The notes under the pieces: model-generated | Database searches by the model: none | Told to the model about the DNA's origin: nothing | The model's input: the letters and a program-made list of their open reading frames with translations, nothing else | Made by a program: the position numbers and the translations under genes | Shown here: piece after piece, positions 29,608 to 38,661 of the stretch | Numbering within the stretch: the first letter of the stretch is position 1 | How the letters are laid out: each line of letters opens with the position of its first letter | From: Actinomadura spongiicola | GTDB lineage: Bacteria; Actinomycetota; Actinomycetes; Streptosporangiales; Streptosporangiaceae | Length of the DNA: 64,000 bases | Reading direction: 5' to 3' | NCBI RefSeq assembly: GCF_003432485.1 | Contig: NZ_QVNQ01000004.1 | Span: 310,001-374,000, forward strand

Positions 29608-30987
29608 GTGCAGGTACATGATTCGCTCGTCGAGCTGATGGGCAACACCCCGCTCGTCCGGCTGCGCAAGGTCACCGGCGGACGCCAGGGGGCGCAGGTG
29701 CTCGCCAAGGTCGAGTACCTCAACCCGGGCGGCTCGGTGAAGGACCGGATCGCGCTCCGCATGATCGAGGCGGCGGAGCGGTCCGGCGAACTGCGGCCGG
29801 GCGGGACGATCGTCGAGCCGACGTCCGGCAACACCGGGGTCGGCCTCGCCATCGTGGCGCAGGACCGGGGCTACCGGTGCGTCTTCGTCTGCCCCGACAA
29901 GGTCGCCAAGGACAAGATCGACGTGCTGCGCGCGTACGGCGCGGAGGTCGTGGTGTGCCCGACGGCGGTGTCGCCCGAGCATCCCGACTCCTACTACTCG
30001 GTGTCGGACCGGCTGGCCGCCGAGATCCCCGGCGCGTGGAAGCCGAACCAGTACACGAACCCCCAGAATCCGGTGTCGCACTACGAGACGACGGGCCCGG
30101 AGATCTGGGAGCAGACGGAGGGGCGCGTCACCCACTTCGTCGCGGGCATCGGCACCGGCGGGACGATCAGCGGCGCGGGCCGCTACCTCAAGGAGATCTC
30201 CGACGGCCGAGTGAAGATCATCGGCGCGGATCCGGAGGGGTCGGTCTACTCCGGCGGCAGCGGACGTCCCTACCTCACCGAGGGCGTGGGCGAGGACATC
30301 TGGCCGGAGACCTACGACCGGGACATCTGCGACGACGTCGTCGCGGTGTCCGACAAGGACTCCTTCAACATGACCCGGCGGCTGGCCCGCGAGGAGGCGC
30401 TCCTGGTCGGCGGCTCCTGCGGGATGGCGGTCGTGGCCGCGCTGCGCGTCGCCGCCGAGGCCGGCCCGGACGCCGTGATCGTGGTCCTTCTCCCGGACGG
30501 CGGCCGCGGCTACCTTTCGAAAATCTTCAACGACGAATGGATGGCGGACTACGGCTTCCTCATTCCCACCACGGAGGAGGCCAGGGTCGGCGAGGTCCTC
30601 ACCCGGAAAGGGCGGACGTTGCCGGAGTTCGTCCACGTCCATCCGCACGAAAGCGTGCAGACCGCCATCTCCATCATGCGGGAGTACGAGGTGTCCCAGC
30701 TCCCCGTCATGAAGGAAGAACCGCCGGTCATGGCCGCCGAGGTCGTCGGGTCCGTGGTGGAAAGCGACCTGCTCGATATCCTCGTCAAGGAGCACGCCAG
30801 GCTTTCCGAGCCGGTCGAACGGCACATGTCGGCGCCCCTTCCGACCATCGGTTCCGGTGAACCGGTCAGCAAGGCCGTCGACGTCCTGGAAAAGGCGGGC
30901 GCCGCCGTGGTCCTCGTAGACGGCAAACCCAAGGGCCTGGTGACCCGCCAAGACCTTCTGGCTTTCCTCGCCTCTTCGAACCACTAA
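29608..30987 (+). CDS. cbs: Cystathionine beta-synthase
   Basis: A PLP enzyme joining serine and homocysteine into cystathionine. Visible are LVELMGNTPLVRL, the PLP lysine in NPGGSVKDRIALRM (Lys45), the TSGNTGVGLA phosphate loop, GTGGTISG and the C-terminal GGSCGMAV segment. Two CBS (Bateman) domains end the 459-residue protein (HESVQTAISIM... and MSAPLPTIGSGEPV...), which bind adenosyl ligands in related enzymes. GTG 29608 follows AAGGA by 8 nt and gives the canonical N-terminus. It works with metB 3 kb downstream. Confidence 0.95.
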   Translation: MQVHDSLVELMGNTPLVRLRKVTGGRQGAQVLAKVEYLNPGGSVKDRIALRMIEAAERSGELRPGGTIVEPTSGNTGVGLAIVAQDRGYRCVFVCPDKVAKDKIDVLRAYGAEVVVCPTAVSPEHPDSYYSVSDRLAAEIPGAWKPNQYTNPQNPVSHYETTGPEIWEQTEGRVTHFVAGIGTGGTISGAGRYLKEISDGRVKIIGADPEGSVYSGGSGRPYLTEGVGEDIWPETYDRDICDDVVAVSDKDSFNMTRRLAREEALLVGGSCGMAVVAALRVAAEAGPDAVIVVLLPDGGRGYLSKIFNDEWMADYGFLIPTTEEARVGEVLTRKGRTLPEFVHVHPHESVQTAISIMREYEVSQLPVMKEEPPVMAAEVVGSVVESDLLDILVKEHARLSEPVERHMSAPLPTIGSGEPVSKAVDVLEKAGAAVVLVDGKPKGLVTRQDLLAFLASSNH

Positions 30988-30990
30988 TAC

Positions 30991-31006
30991 CTGCGCGCCG
31001 GCGCAG
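30991..31006 (+). terminator. Short hairpin after cbs
   Basis: CTGCGC and GCGCAG, loop GCCG, 3 bp after the cbs stop codon. A 6-bp stem without U-tract, so only a modest terminator candidate. Confidence 0.4.
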
Positions 31007-31103
31007 AGCCAACCACGACCCCCCCTCACCGCATCACGCTCATCACTTCTGACCTGGCGATAACCCCGAAGGCGACCGGCCGAAGGACCTCAAACCGCCG
31101 GAC

Positions 31104-31313
31104 GTGAAGATCTCCGGCATCCCAGTCAACCGCGAGAGCGTGGCCTACCGGGTCGGCCATGAGATCGGCTACATCGTCGGTCTCCCCATCCCAGGCGCCC
31201 TGGCCGCCAAATCGCCCCGCGCCATGCGCTTGCTGTCCAAACCCTTCAAGTCATGCCGCCGCAGCAGCTTCGTTCCCGGCACCGCCGTGCTGATGGCAGA
31301 CGGCACCAATTAA
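31104..31313 (+). pseudogene. HINT/polymorphic-toxin-like fragment
   Basis: The 69-codon frame ends in SFVPGTAVLMADGTN followed by a stop. CFVPGTxVLMADGT is the beginning of the HINT (intein-like) autoprocessing domain of Rhs/WapA polymorphic toxins, and here the nucleophilic Cys is Ser. The part before it (GHEIGYIVGLPIPGALAAKS) resembles the short linker that precedes HINT in such proteins. With no upstream Rhs repeats and no downstream HINT body, this is most likely a decayed fragment. Confidence 0.5.
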
Positions 31314-31314
31314 G

Positions 31315-31479
31315 GTCGCGCATGTGTATCCCTGTGACCCGGTCAAGGTTGATGGGATGATCAATCTCGACTTCGATGAGGCCGGTCGCCTCATTGGCAT
31401 CGAAGTATTGGCGGCCAGATGTAAGCTGCCGCGATGGTTGCTTGATGCGGCGGAGCGGTTGGACGTCGATGATGAATGA
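31315..31479 (+). pseudogene. DUF2283-like fragment
   Basis: Directly after the HINT fragment, in a different frame, the sequence reads VKVDGMINLDFDEAGRLIGIE and ends with a stop at 31479. This matches the C-terminal half of DUF2283 proteins; the N-terminal half and a credible start are missing. Its codons (gatgggatgatcaatctc) are clearly less GC-biased than those of neighbouring genes, which suggests transfer and decay. The rest of the gap to 31650 holds no recognisable gene. Confidence 0.5.
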
Positions 31480-31650
31480 TCGGCGCGGCTTGGGGCGTGT
31501 TCGTTTGCTTTGGTGGTCTGCGGGGGCTACGTCGGGTGAGTGTGGGGGAGATGGAGAGGCTGACTCTCAACCTGGCGGTCAGGCTGCCTGTCGTGCGTGC
31601 GCCGGAGGGCTCGCTCTTTATTTCTTCGTAGCGCTTGGGTCCGGGTAAGG

Positions 31651-31685
31651 AGAAGCGCCGAAGGTCTTCGACCTTCGGCGCTTCT
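31651..31685. terminator. 16-bp perfect hairpin with TTC loop
   Basis: The arms 31651-31666 and 31670-31685 are exact complements. It is the second of two strong hairpins reached by transcription leaving the MMPL gene leftward, and also faces the remnant region. Confidence 0.7.
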
Positions 31686-31690
31686 AGGGT

Positions 31691-31748
31691 GTCGGGTTGC
31701 GTGGGCCGGCCGGTGGGCGGCGTTGCGGGCCGGCCCACGCAACCCGAC
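31691..31748. terminator. 21-bp perfect inverted repeat downstream of MMPL gene
   Basis: The arms 31691-31711 and 31728-31748 are exact complements (ends GTCGGGTTGC / GCAACCCGAC) around a 16-nt loop, 18 bp past the MMPL stop. This is the longest perfect hairpin found in the window. Termination is the simplest role; a mobile-repeat origin is possible given the remnants next to it. Confidence 0.7.
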
Positions 31749-31765
31749 GTCTGTGGGGTGCCGTG

Positions 31766-33919
31766 TCAGCGGCGCCCGGTCGGGATGTAGTCCTCTCGGG
31801 TGTCGGATGGCCTGAGCTGCTTCTTTGGTGCATCGCCGTGGCCCGGCCACCAGGCGCGGTGGCCCAGCATGGCCGTGAGGCCGGGGACCAGGAACAGCGC
31901 CATCACGAAGGCCGAGAGGGCGATGCCCAGGGCGATGGAGAAGCCCATCTGCTGGAGCATCGACACCTTGGCCAGCAGCATCACCGAGAAGGTTCCGGCG
32001 AGGATCAGACCGGCCGCGGCGACCGTCGGGCCGCCGTGCTCGACCGCCAGGGCGGCGGCCTTGCGCGGCTCGTGGCCCTCCTTGGCCTCCTCGCGGAGCC
32101 GTGCGGTCATCAGGATGTTGTAGTCGGTTCCGATGGCCAGCACGAACAGGTACAGCATGATCGGCAGGTGGAAGATCTCCCCGGGTTCGCCCAGCAGGCC
32201 CTGGAAGACGTACACCGCGGAGCCCAGGGTCGCGGCGAAGCCCAGGAGGACCGCCGGGACCAGGTACAGCGGGGCGACCACCGAGCGGAGCAGCAACAGG
32301 AGGATCAGTGCGATGAGCACACCGGCCACCGGCAGGATGACCGACAGGTCGCGGTTGACCACCTTGTTGATGTCGCTGTAGATGGCGGTCTCACCACCGA
32401 CGAACACCTCGGTGCCCTCGGGTGCGATGTCATGGACGGCCGGACCGAGGTCCTCCTTGACCAGGGTGATCGCCTTGTTGTCGACGGGGTTGCCGTTGAG
32501 GACCAGGTTGACCTGGCCGATCTTCGGGTTCTGGCCGAGCACGGCGGGCTGGACGCCGCCGACACCGGGCAGGGACTTCGCCTTCTGGCCGAAGGCGTCC
32601 AGTTCGGCCTTCGTCAGCGGCTGGCCGTCGGTGGAGCGGACCATGACCTCGACCGGCGTGTTCTGGCCGGCGGGGAAGCCCTTCTGCAGGTCCTTGTTGG
32701 CCTGCGCGGACTCGGTGTCCTGCGGGAAGCTGGACTGGAAGTCGTAGTCGGACTTGAACCCGACCGCCCCGGTCGCGAGCGCGATCAGCAGGCCGCCGGC
32801 GACCAGCGCGACCATGGCCGGACGCTTGCCGACCATCCGGCCGAGCCGGGCGGCGGTGGCGGCCTTCGGCTGCCGCTTCCAGGACTTGGACGGCCAGAAC
32901 ACCGCGGTGCCGACCAGCGACAGGATCGCGGGGAACAGCGTCAGCGACGTGATGCCCATCACGATGACGCCGATGGCGAGCGACGGGCCCCAGGCCGCGA
33001 AGATCCCGAAGGACGCCAGCATCAGCACCATGAACGTGGCCGCGATCGCCGCCGCCGCGGAGGTGATGACCTCGCCGACCCGCTCCACCGCCGAGACCAG
33101 CGCGGTCTTGCGGTCCTCGCCCGCGCGGAGCCGTTCCCGGTAGCGGAACAGCAGGAACAGGTAGTAGTCGGCGCCGACGCCGAACAGGACGATGGTCAGG
33201 ATGATCTGGAGGCTGTCGTCACCGCTGAAGTCCAGCACCTTGGACGCGGCCCCGATCAGGCCCATCGAGACCTGTTCGGTGGCGATGATCACGATGATCG
33301 GCAGGATCGCCGCCAGCGGCGCCCGGAAGATCAGCAGGATCAGTCCGATGATCAACGCGAAGGTGGCGATGGTGATGAGCATGAAGGACTGGGTGAAGGA
33401 GTCCTCGTTGTCCACCCACGCGGCGGGTTCACCACCGACCTTGGCCTCAAGCCCGCTGCCCAGCTCCTTGGGCAACTGTGTGCGGATGTCCTTGATCGCC
33501 TGACTCTGGTCCTTGGCGGCGTCCCCCGACGCCATCTCCATCGGCACGCTGATCAACTGGATGGACTTGTTGGGGGCGACCGCCTCGGGGCCGGTCTGGA
33601 AACCGTTCACCGTCGGGTACTTCTTGGCCGACAGGTTCTTGGCCGCCGCCGCGATCTTGGTGCTGTCCGCGGGGGTGATCTTCCCGCCGTCGGAACGTTG
33701 CACCACGATCAGCGCGGACATCTCGGCCTGGTCCGGGAACGCGTCCTCGGCCACCTCGGCGGCCTTGACGGACTCGTACTTGGACGGCAGGAACTCGCCC
33801 TGGTCGGATTCGGTGGCGAGCTTCGGTGACAAGGCGATGATGAGGACCGCGGCCGCCAGCCACGCCGCGATCGTCCACCATGGATGTCTCACGACGAAGC
33901 GCGCTAGTCCAGCGAACAT
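31766..33919 (-). CDS. MMPL/RND family membrane transporter
   Basis: A 717-residue transporter with the MmpL layout: N-terminal helix (HPWWTIAAWLAAAVLIIAL), a periplasm-side domain, five helices, then the same pattern repeated. The Asp-Tyr pairs of the proton relay are present in both halves (GVGADYYLF and AIGTDYNIL). Relatives export lipids or small molecules driven by the proton gradient. The ATG at 33919 is preceded by AAGGAAA. It lies leftward between cbs and metB, a position not shared with the mycobacterial locus. Two strong hairpins follow its stop. Confidence 0.93.
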   Translation of the reverse strand: MFAGLARFVVRHPWWTIAAWLAAAVLIIALSPKLATESDQGEFLPSKYESVKAAEVAEDAFPDQAEMSALIVVQRSDGGKITPADSTKIAAAAKNLSAKKYPTVNGFQTGPEAVAPNKSIQLISVPMEMASGDAAKDQSQAIKDIRTQLPKELGSGLEAKVGGEPAAWVDNEDSFTQSFMLITIATFALIIGLILLIFRAPLAAILPIIVIIATEQVSMGLIGAASKVLDFSGDDSLQIILTIVLFGVGADYYLFLLFRYRERLRAGEDRKTALVSAVERVGEVITSAAAAIAATFMVLMLASFGIFAAWGPSLAIGVIVMGITSLTLFPAILSLVGTAVFWPSKSWKRQPKAATAARLGRMVGKRPAMVALVAGGLLIALATGAVGFKSDYDFQSSFPQDTESAQANKDLQKGFPAGQNTPVEVMVRSTDGQPLTKAELDAFGQKAKSLPGVGGVQPAVLGQNPKIGQVNLVLNGNPVDNKAITLVKEDLGPAVHDIAPEGTEVFVGGETAIYSDINKVVNRDLSVILPVAGVLIALILLLLLRSVVAPLYLVPAVLLGFAATLGSAVYVFQGLLGEPGEIFHLPIMLYLFVLAIGTDYNILMTARLREEAKEGHEPRKAAALAVEHGGPTVAAAGLILAGTFSVMLLAKVSMLQQMGFSIALGIALSAFVMALFLVPGLTAMLGHRAWWPGHGDAPKKQLRPSDTREDYIPTGRR

Positions 33920-34077
33920 GAGGTTTCCTTAGCTCGGTCTGCAAGCTCGGGGTTTCGAGCGGGGATACCCGTAAAACGGTAGAGAACGTCAGGGGCGCTG
34001 TGGTCAACCCGCGTGCCGAAATAAGGGCTGATACCTGCGGGGGATCTCCTCATCCTCTAGGAGGGGAGTGCGGCGGA

Positions 34078-34083
34078 TAGCCT
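34078..34083 (+). promoter_or_regulatory. TAGCCT box 7 nt before the metB start (leaderless promoter candidate)
   Basis: TANNNT placed 7 nt before an ATG, with no SD in between, is the arrangement of actinobacterial leaderless promoters. A -35 element is not clear. The imperfect repeat CTCCT...AGGAG just upstream (about 34046-34063) could be an operator. Confidence 0.45.
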
Positions 34084-34090
34084 CGTACCC

Positions 34091-35251
34091 ATGGACAACG
34101 ACGTTCAGCAGGGGTTCGACACACTGGCCGTCCACGCCGGGCAGGAGCCGGACCCGAGCACGGGGGCGGTCGTCCCGCCGATCTACCAGGTCTCGACGTA
34201 CAAGCAGGACGGCGTCGGCGGGCTGCGCGGCGGCTACGAGTACTCTCGGTCGGCCAACCCGACACGAACCGCACTCGAAACCTGCCTGGCCGAAACCGAG
34301 GGCGGCACGCGTGGGCTGGCGTTCGCGTCGGGCCTCGCCGCCGAGGACGCGCTGCTGCGCGCGGTCTGCCGGCCCGGTGATCACGTCGTCATCCCCAACG
34401 ACGCCTACGGCGGCACCTACCGGCTGTTCGCGAAGGTCGCCGAGCCGTGGGGCGTCACGTTCGACGCGGTGCCGCTGGGGGACGTCGGCGCCGTCCGGGC
34501 CGCGGTGCGGGACGAAACGAAAGTCGTGTGGGTGGAGACGCCGACGAACCCGCTACTCGGCATCGCCGACATCGCGGCGCTCGCGGCGGTCGCGCACGAC
34601 GCGGGGGCGCTGCTGGTCGTCGACAACACGTTCGCCTCGCCGTACCTGCAACGACCGTTGGACCTGGGGGCGGACGTGGTCGTCCACTCGACCACCAAGT
34701 ACATCGGCGGGCACTCCGACGTCGTCGGCGGCGCGTTGATCGTGTCGGACCCGGCGCTGGGGGAGCGGCTCGCGTTCCACCAGAACGCGATGGGCGCCGT
34801 CGCGGGGCCGTTCGACGCCTGGCTCACCCTCCGCGGGATCAAGACGCTGGGCGTGCGGATGGATCGGCACTGCGCGAACGCCGAAAAGATCGTGGAGATG
34901 CTCGTCCGGCACCCGAACATCCGGCAGGTGCTGTATCCGGGCCTGCCCGACCACCCGGGGCATGATGTCGCGGCCAAGCAGATGAAGGCGTTCGGCGGCA
35001 TGGTCTCGTTCCGGATGGAAACGGAGGAGGCCGCCGTCCGCGTGTGCGAGCGGACGAAGCTTTTCACGCTCGGCGAGTCCCTCGGCGGCGTCGAGTCGCT
35101 GATCGAGCATCCGGCGCGGATGACGCACGCGTCGGCGGCCGGATCTCCGCTGGAAGTGCCCGCCGACCTGGTCCGGCTGTCGGTCGGCATCGAGGACGCC
35201 GACGACCTTCTCCGGGACCTGGACAGGGCCCTGAACAAGGCGCGGGCCTGA
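34091..35251 (+). CDS. metB: Cystathionine gamma-synthase/lyase
   Basis: A 386-residue PLP enzyme of the Cys/Met metabolism family. The family motif DLGADVVVHSTTKYIGGHSDV holds the PLP lysine (near residue 202), with YSRSANPTRTALE and FASGLAAE binding the cofactor phosphate. Members interconvert O-acyl-homoserine, cystathionine and cysteine; with cbs nearby, the likely role is transsulfuration, but direction (MetB or gamma-lyase) cannot be read from sequence by eye. It is separated from cbs by the MMPL insertion. Confidence 0.92.
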   Translation: MDNDVQQGFDTLAVHAGQEPDPSTGAVVPPIYQVSTYKQDGVGGLRGGYEYSRSANPTRTALETCLAETEGGTRGLAFASGLAAEDALLRAVCRPGDHVVIPNDAYGGTYRLFAKVAEPWGVTFDAVPLGDVGAVRAAVRDETKVVWVETPTNPLLGIADIAALAAVAHDAGALLVVDNTFASPYLQRPLDLGADVVVHSTTKYIGGHSDVVGGALIVSDPALGERLAFHQNAMGAVAGPFDAWLTLRGIKTLGVRMDRHCANAEKIVEMLVRHPNIRQVLYPGLPDHPGHDVAAKQMKAFGGMVSFRMETEEAAVRVCERTKLFTLGESLGGVESLIEHPARMTHASAAGSPLEVPADLVRLSVGIEDADDLLRDLDRALNKARA

Positions 35252-35333
35252 CGGTTTTCGCCCGGTACCCGCCCCTTATACTTGATCAAGGTTCTATACT
35301 CGGCGCGCCAGGTTCGTACGGAAAGGTCCACGG

Positions 35334-36473
35334 GTGCGCAAAACATTGGTCTGTGGGGCGGTGTTCGCCGCGGCGTGTGTGTCCGCCGTGGCCGTTCCCG
35401 TGGGGGCCCATGCCACCACGCCGGCGCCGACCCCGCCCGTACCGTCGGCGACACCGCCGGGAGATCTCGGCGGGTCCGGCACGGAGTCGCCGTCGACGTC
35501 GTCCACGACGCTGCCTCCGGGCGGGCCCGAGGGCGATCCTCAGGGCGGAACACCGGGCGGGACGCCGGGTGGAACGCCGGGTGGGGAGCCCGTGCCGGAC
35601 GGGGAGCCCGACGGCACCGTCACCGCGCACGCGGTCATGGTCACGCCCGAGCTGCCGAAGTTCCGCACCTACTCGTACGGCAAGTCCGCGGCGCAACGCG
35701 TCGACGCGTACTGGCGCGACGAGGGGCCCCGGGCGAAGCCGCGCCCGACCGTGCTGATCCTGCACGGCGGCTACTGGCAGTCCGGGGACAAGGGCGGCGG
35801 CTGGAAGTACTTCGCGCGGCGGCTGACCGAACAGGGTTTCGTCGTCCTGTCGGCGAACTACCGGCTCGCGCCGAAGGCGCAGTGGCCCGCGCAGCGGGAC
35901 GACTCGCTGTCCGCGCTCGACTTCGTCAAGACGCACGCGCGGCTGTGGAACGCCGACCCGACGCGCGTCGCCGTGGTCGGCTCGTCGGCCGGAGGGCACC
36001 TCGCCACGCAGCTCGGCACGTTCGGGACGGGCACCGGGCAGGTCCGCGCCGTGGTCGCGCTGTCGCCGCCGAACAACCCGCTGATGGCCTTCCGGGACGG
36101 CGTGAAGCCGGGCGCCACGGCCCGGCAGGTGAAGCTGCGGCAGGCCGTGACGGACCTCCTCGGCTGCGTGCCCGACATCGAAGGGGACAACAGCGGCGAG
36201 CGCGACGACTGCTGGACGCGCCTGGACGACGCCGGCACCACCACGCACGTGTCCGCGGGGGACGCGCCGATGCTGCTGATGCACGGCACCGGCGACTTCG
36301 TCCCGGTCGCGCAGAGCACCGAGCTGGCGCGGGCGCTGCGCGAGGCGGGCGTCCAGGCGACCGTGAAGTCCGTCGAGGGCGACCTGCACGCCACGCAGAT
36401 GCTGGACGACCAGCAGACCTTCCCGACGATCGTGAGCTGGCTCAGGAAGCACTTGGACGCGCCCGCCGAATAG
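35334..36473 (+). CDS. Secreted alpha/beta hydrolase
   Basis: A 379-residue exported protein with a clear signal peptide (VCGAVFAAACVSAVAVPVGAHA). A Pro/Gly/Thr-rich linker with GGTP repeats follows, then a hydrolase domain of the carboxylesterase/lipase type. The oxyanion motif is ILHGGYW, the nucleophile VVGSSAGGHLA, the acid GTGDFVP and the His GDLHATQ. The substrate is unknown; esters at the cell surface are plausible. The GTG start lies 82 bp after metB. The linker is encoded by 12-bp tandem units around 35541-35580. Confidence 0.85.
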   Translation: MRKTLVCGAVFAAACVSAVAVPVGAHATTPAPTPPVPSATPPGDLGGSGTESPSTSSTTLPPGGPEGDPQGGTPGGTPGGTPGGEPVPDGEPDGTVTAHAVMVTPELPKFRTYSYGKSAAQRVDAYWRDEGPRAKPRPTVLILHGGYWQSGDKGGGWKYFARRLTEQGFVVLSANYRLAPKAQWPAQRDDSLSALDFVKTHARLWNADPTRVAVVGSSAGGHLATQLGTFGTGTGQVRAVVALSPPNNPLMAFRDGVKPGATARQVKLRQAVTDLLGCVPDIEGDNSGERDDCWTRLDDAGTTTHVSAGDAPMLLMHGTGDFVPVAQSTELARALREAGVQATVKSVEGDLHATQMLDDQQTFPTIVSWLRKHLDAPAE

Positions 36474-36516
36474 ACGGCGGGTCGGTTGTTCCGACGCGCT
36501 GGGTCGGCGTCGGCCG

Positions 36517-36539
36517 GCCGCCGCTGTTCTAGCGGCGGC
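36517..36539. terminator. 9-bp hairpin between convergent genes
   Basis: GCCGCCGCT and AGCGGCGGC around loop GTTCT. It overlaps the stop of the leftward VWA gene and follows the hydrolase gene, so it can serve both directions. Confidence 0.6.
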
Positions 36540-38607
36540 TGCGGCGCACCCGGAGGTAGTCGCTGACGACGTACTCGCCGAGGCGTTCGGCGTCGGGGGC
36601 GAACACGCGGCCGCCGTTGCGCCGCGCGACCTCCTCCACGAACGACACGAGCCGCCGGTCCTCGGCGAGCATGAAGAAGTTCATACAGGCGCCGCGCCGC
36701 GTCATCCTGTCGACCTCGGCGAGGGTCAGGACGAGCGTGTCCGTGGACGGCGGGTAGTCGAACAGCGAACGGCCGTCCGGGCGCAGATGCGCGGTCGGCT
36801 CGCCGTCGGTGACGACGAGGACGATCGGTTCGAAGTCGGGATGCCGGTCCAGATGCCGCCCCGCGATCATCAACGCGTGGTGCAGGTTGGTGCCCTGCAC
36901 CATGTCCCAGTCGAGGCCCGCCATCTCCGTCGGATGCAGCACCCGCGCGTAGTTGGAGAACCCGATGATCTGGATGGCGTCCTGCGGGAACTTGCTGGTC
37001 ACGAGGGTGTGCAGTGCGAGGGTGGTCTGTTTGGCGACGGCCCAGGCGCCGCGCAGCACCATCGAGTACGACAGGTCGACCAGCAGGCACACGGCCGCGC
37101 CCGTGCGCCGCTCGGTCTCCTGAACCTCGAAGTCGTCCACGCTCAGCCGCACCCCGCCCGGACGTCTCGACCCGTTGCCCCTCACCTTCGCGATCTCGGC
37201 GCGCCCGGGTTCGTGCAGAACGGGCTCCGGGACGCCGGGTTTCCGGAGGTTCGCGGACGGACGGGTCACCAGCCCGGCACCGGCGTCCATGGCGCTGCGG
37301 CGGATGGCGTTGCTCACCGTCCGGACCACGTCGAGCGGCTGCTCGTCGCCGAACCTCCACTCGCGGCTGGCGCCGGTCAGCTCGCCCGCCTGGCCCGCGT
37401 CCCGCTGCTCGTGGTCGCCCTGCCGCCCGGACGTCAGCCGGGAGAACACGCGGCGCAGCGCCGTCTCCCCGAGACGCCGCACCGCCTTCGGCGTCAGCTC
37501 CAGCTTGCCGCGCGTGCGCCGCAGATAGCCCTGCCGTTCCAGCTCCGCCTCGATGCGGCGCAGCTCGGCGAGGTCGTCGACGGCCTGCCTGCCGAGGGCG
37601 CGCCGGACGGCGTCCTCGTCGATGTCGTCGAGCCGCGCGCCGGGGTAGTCCTGTCCGAGGGCGGCCTCCAGCTCGCTGAGGTCGGCCAGTTCCGCGAGCG
37701 CGGTCGTGGCGTCGCCCATGCCGAGCGGGTCGTCGCCGGTCATCTCCTCCGGACGGCCCCAGCCGAGGTCGGGGCGGCGGGCCCGCAGCGCGTCGCCGAG
37801 ACGCGCCATCTCCATGGCGAGGCCGGCGTCCCGCATGGCCTGGTCCATCAGCCCGGCCAGCTCCGCGCGCTGCTCCGGGTTGAGCGAGGCGAGCAGCCGG
37901 TCCATGGCGGCGGCGCGGCGGGCGAGGGAGTCGACGAGCTCGTCGAGGGTCCGCGGGTCGTCGGGGAACATGTCCCCGTACTCGCTCATGAAGCGGTCGA
38001 AGTCGTCCTGGGTGTGCTCGCCGCGGGCGTCGCGTTCCAGCATGGCGTTCAGCGCGGCCATCATGTCCTTGACGCGTTCCATGGCGGCCGGGTCCTGGTT
38101 CTCCAGGGCCTGCTTCATGCCCTGGAACTGCGCGTCCAGGACCTCGCGGCGCAGCAGGTCCTTCAGCTGCTCGAACGTCCGCCGGGCGGCGTCCGAGCGC
38201 CACTCGTACCCCGACAGCCGCCGGATCGCCTGGGACGTGTCGGACGGCAGCGTGTCCAGCTCCGCCTCCCGCAGCCGCGCCTCGTCGCTCGGGTCGGGGA
38301 ACAGCTCGGCGCGTTCCTGCCCGATCGCGGTGTCGAGGAGGGCGCGGGCCTGCTCCAGCGTGCCGTCGAGGCGGCCCCGGTCGCGCAGGGCGCGGCGCCG
38401 TTCCCGCACCTGGCGGAGCATGTCGTCGAGGCCCCGGCGGCCCCGCGCGCCGGGCAGGCCGCGGCGCAGCAGGTCACGCAGCGCGTCGTCGGGGCGCGTG
38501 CCGTCCAGCACCGAGTCGCCCATCGCGTCGAGGGCGTCGCGGACGTCGTAGGGCGGGGCGAGCGGGTCGGGCCCGTCCTCGTACGCTCCGTAGCGGTAGC
38601 GGCTCAT
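36529..38607 (-). CDS. von Willebrand factor A domain protein, partner of MoxR-like ATPase
   Basis: A 692-residue soluble protein. The first 450 residues are charged, mostly helical. The C-terminal VWA domain has an intact MIDAS: DLSYSM (DxSxS) near residue 509, the Thr in QGTNLHHAL and the Asp in VVTDGEPTAH. Proteins of this kind work with AAA+ MoxR-type ATPases as chelatase-like or chaperone complexes that insert metals or remodel proteins. The ATPase gene lies immediately upstream (54 bp), so the two form an operon. The target is unknown. Confidence 0.88.
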   Translation of the reverse strand: MSRYRYGAYEDGPDPLAPPYDVRDALDAMGDSVLDGTRPDDALRDLLRRGLPGARGRRGLDDMLRQVRERRRALRDRGRLDGTLEQARALLDTAIGQERAELFPDPSDEARLREAELDTLPSDTSQAIRRLSGYEWRSDAARRTFEQLKDLLRREVLDAQFQGMKQALENQDPAAMERVKDMMAALNAMLERDARGEHTQDDFDRFMSEYGDMFPDDPRTLDELVDSLARRAAAMDRLLASLNPEQRAELAGLMDQAMRDAGLAMEMARLGDALRARRPDLGWGRPEEMTGDDPLGMGDATTALAELADLSELEAALGQDYPGARLDDIDEDAVRRALGRQAVDDLAELRRIEAELERQGYLRRTRGKLELTPKAVRRLGETALRRVFSRLTSGRQGDHEQRDAGQAGELTGASREWRFGDEQPLDVVRTVSNAIRRSAMDAGAGLVTRPSANLRKPGVPEPVLHEPGRAEIAKVRGNGSRRPGGVRLSVDDFEVQETERRTGAAVCLLVDLSYSMVLRGAWAVAKQTTLALHTLVTSKFPQDAIQIIGFSNYARVLHPTEMAGLDWDMVQGTNLHHALMIAGRHLDRHPDFEPIVLVVTDGEPTAHLRPDGRSLFDYPPSTDTLVLTLAEVDRMTRRGACMNFFMLAEDRRLVSFVEEVARRNGGRVFAPDAERLGEYVVSDYLRVRRSRR

Positions 38608-38661
38608 CGAAGCTCCTTCCGCGTGGAGACCTCTGCACGCGCGACTCGGGTGCGACTTCTT

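Noticed and set aside
31597..31815. A rightward 72-codon frame across the two hairpins
   Set aside because: Its sequence is a translation of the inverted repeats, not a plausible protein.
33920..34090. SAM riboswitch or methionine leader before metB
   Set aside because: No recognisable SAM riboswitch core; the region better fits a leaderless promoter.
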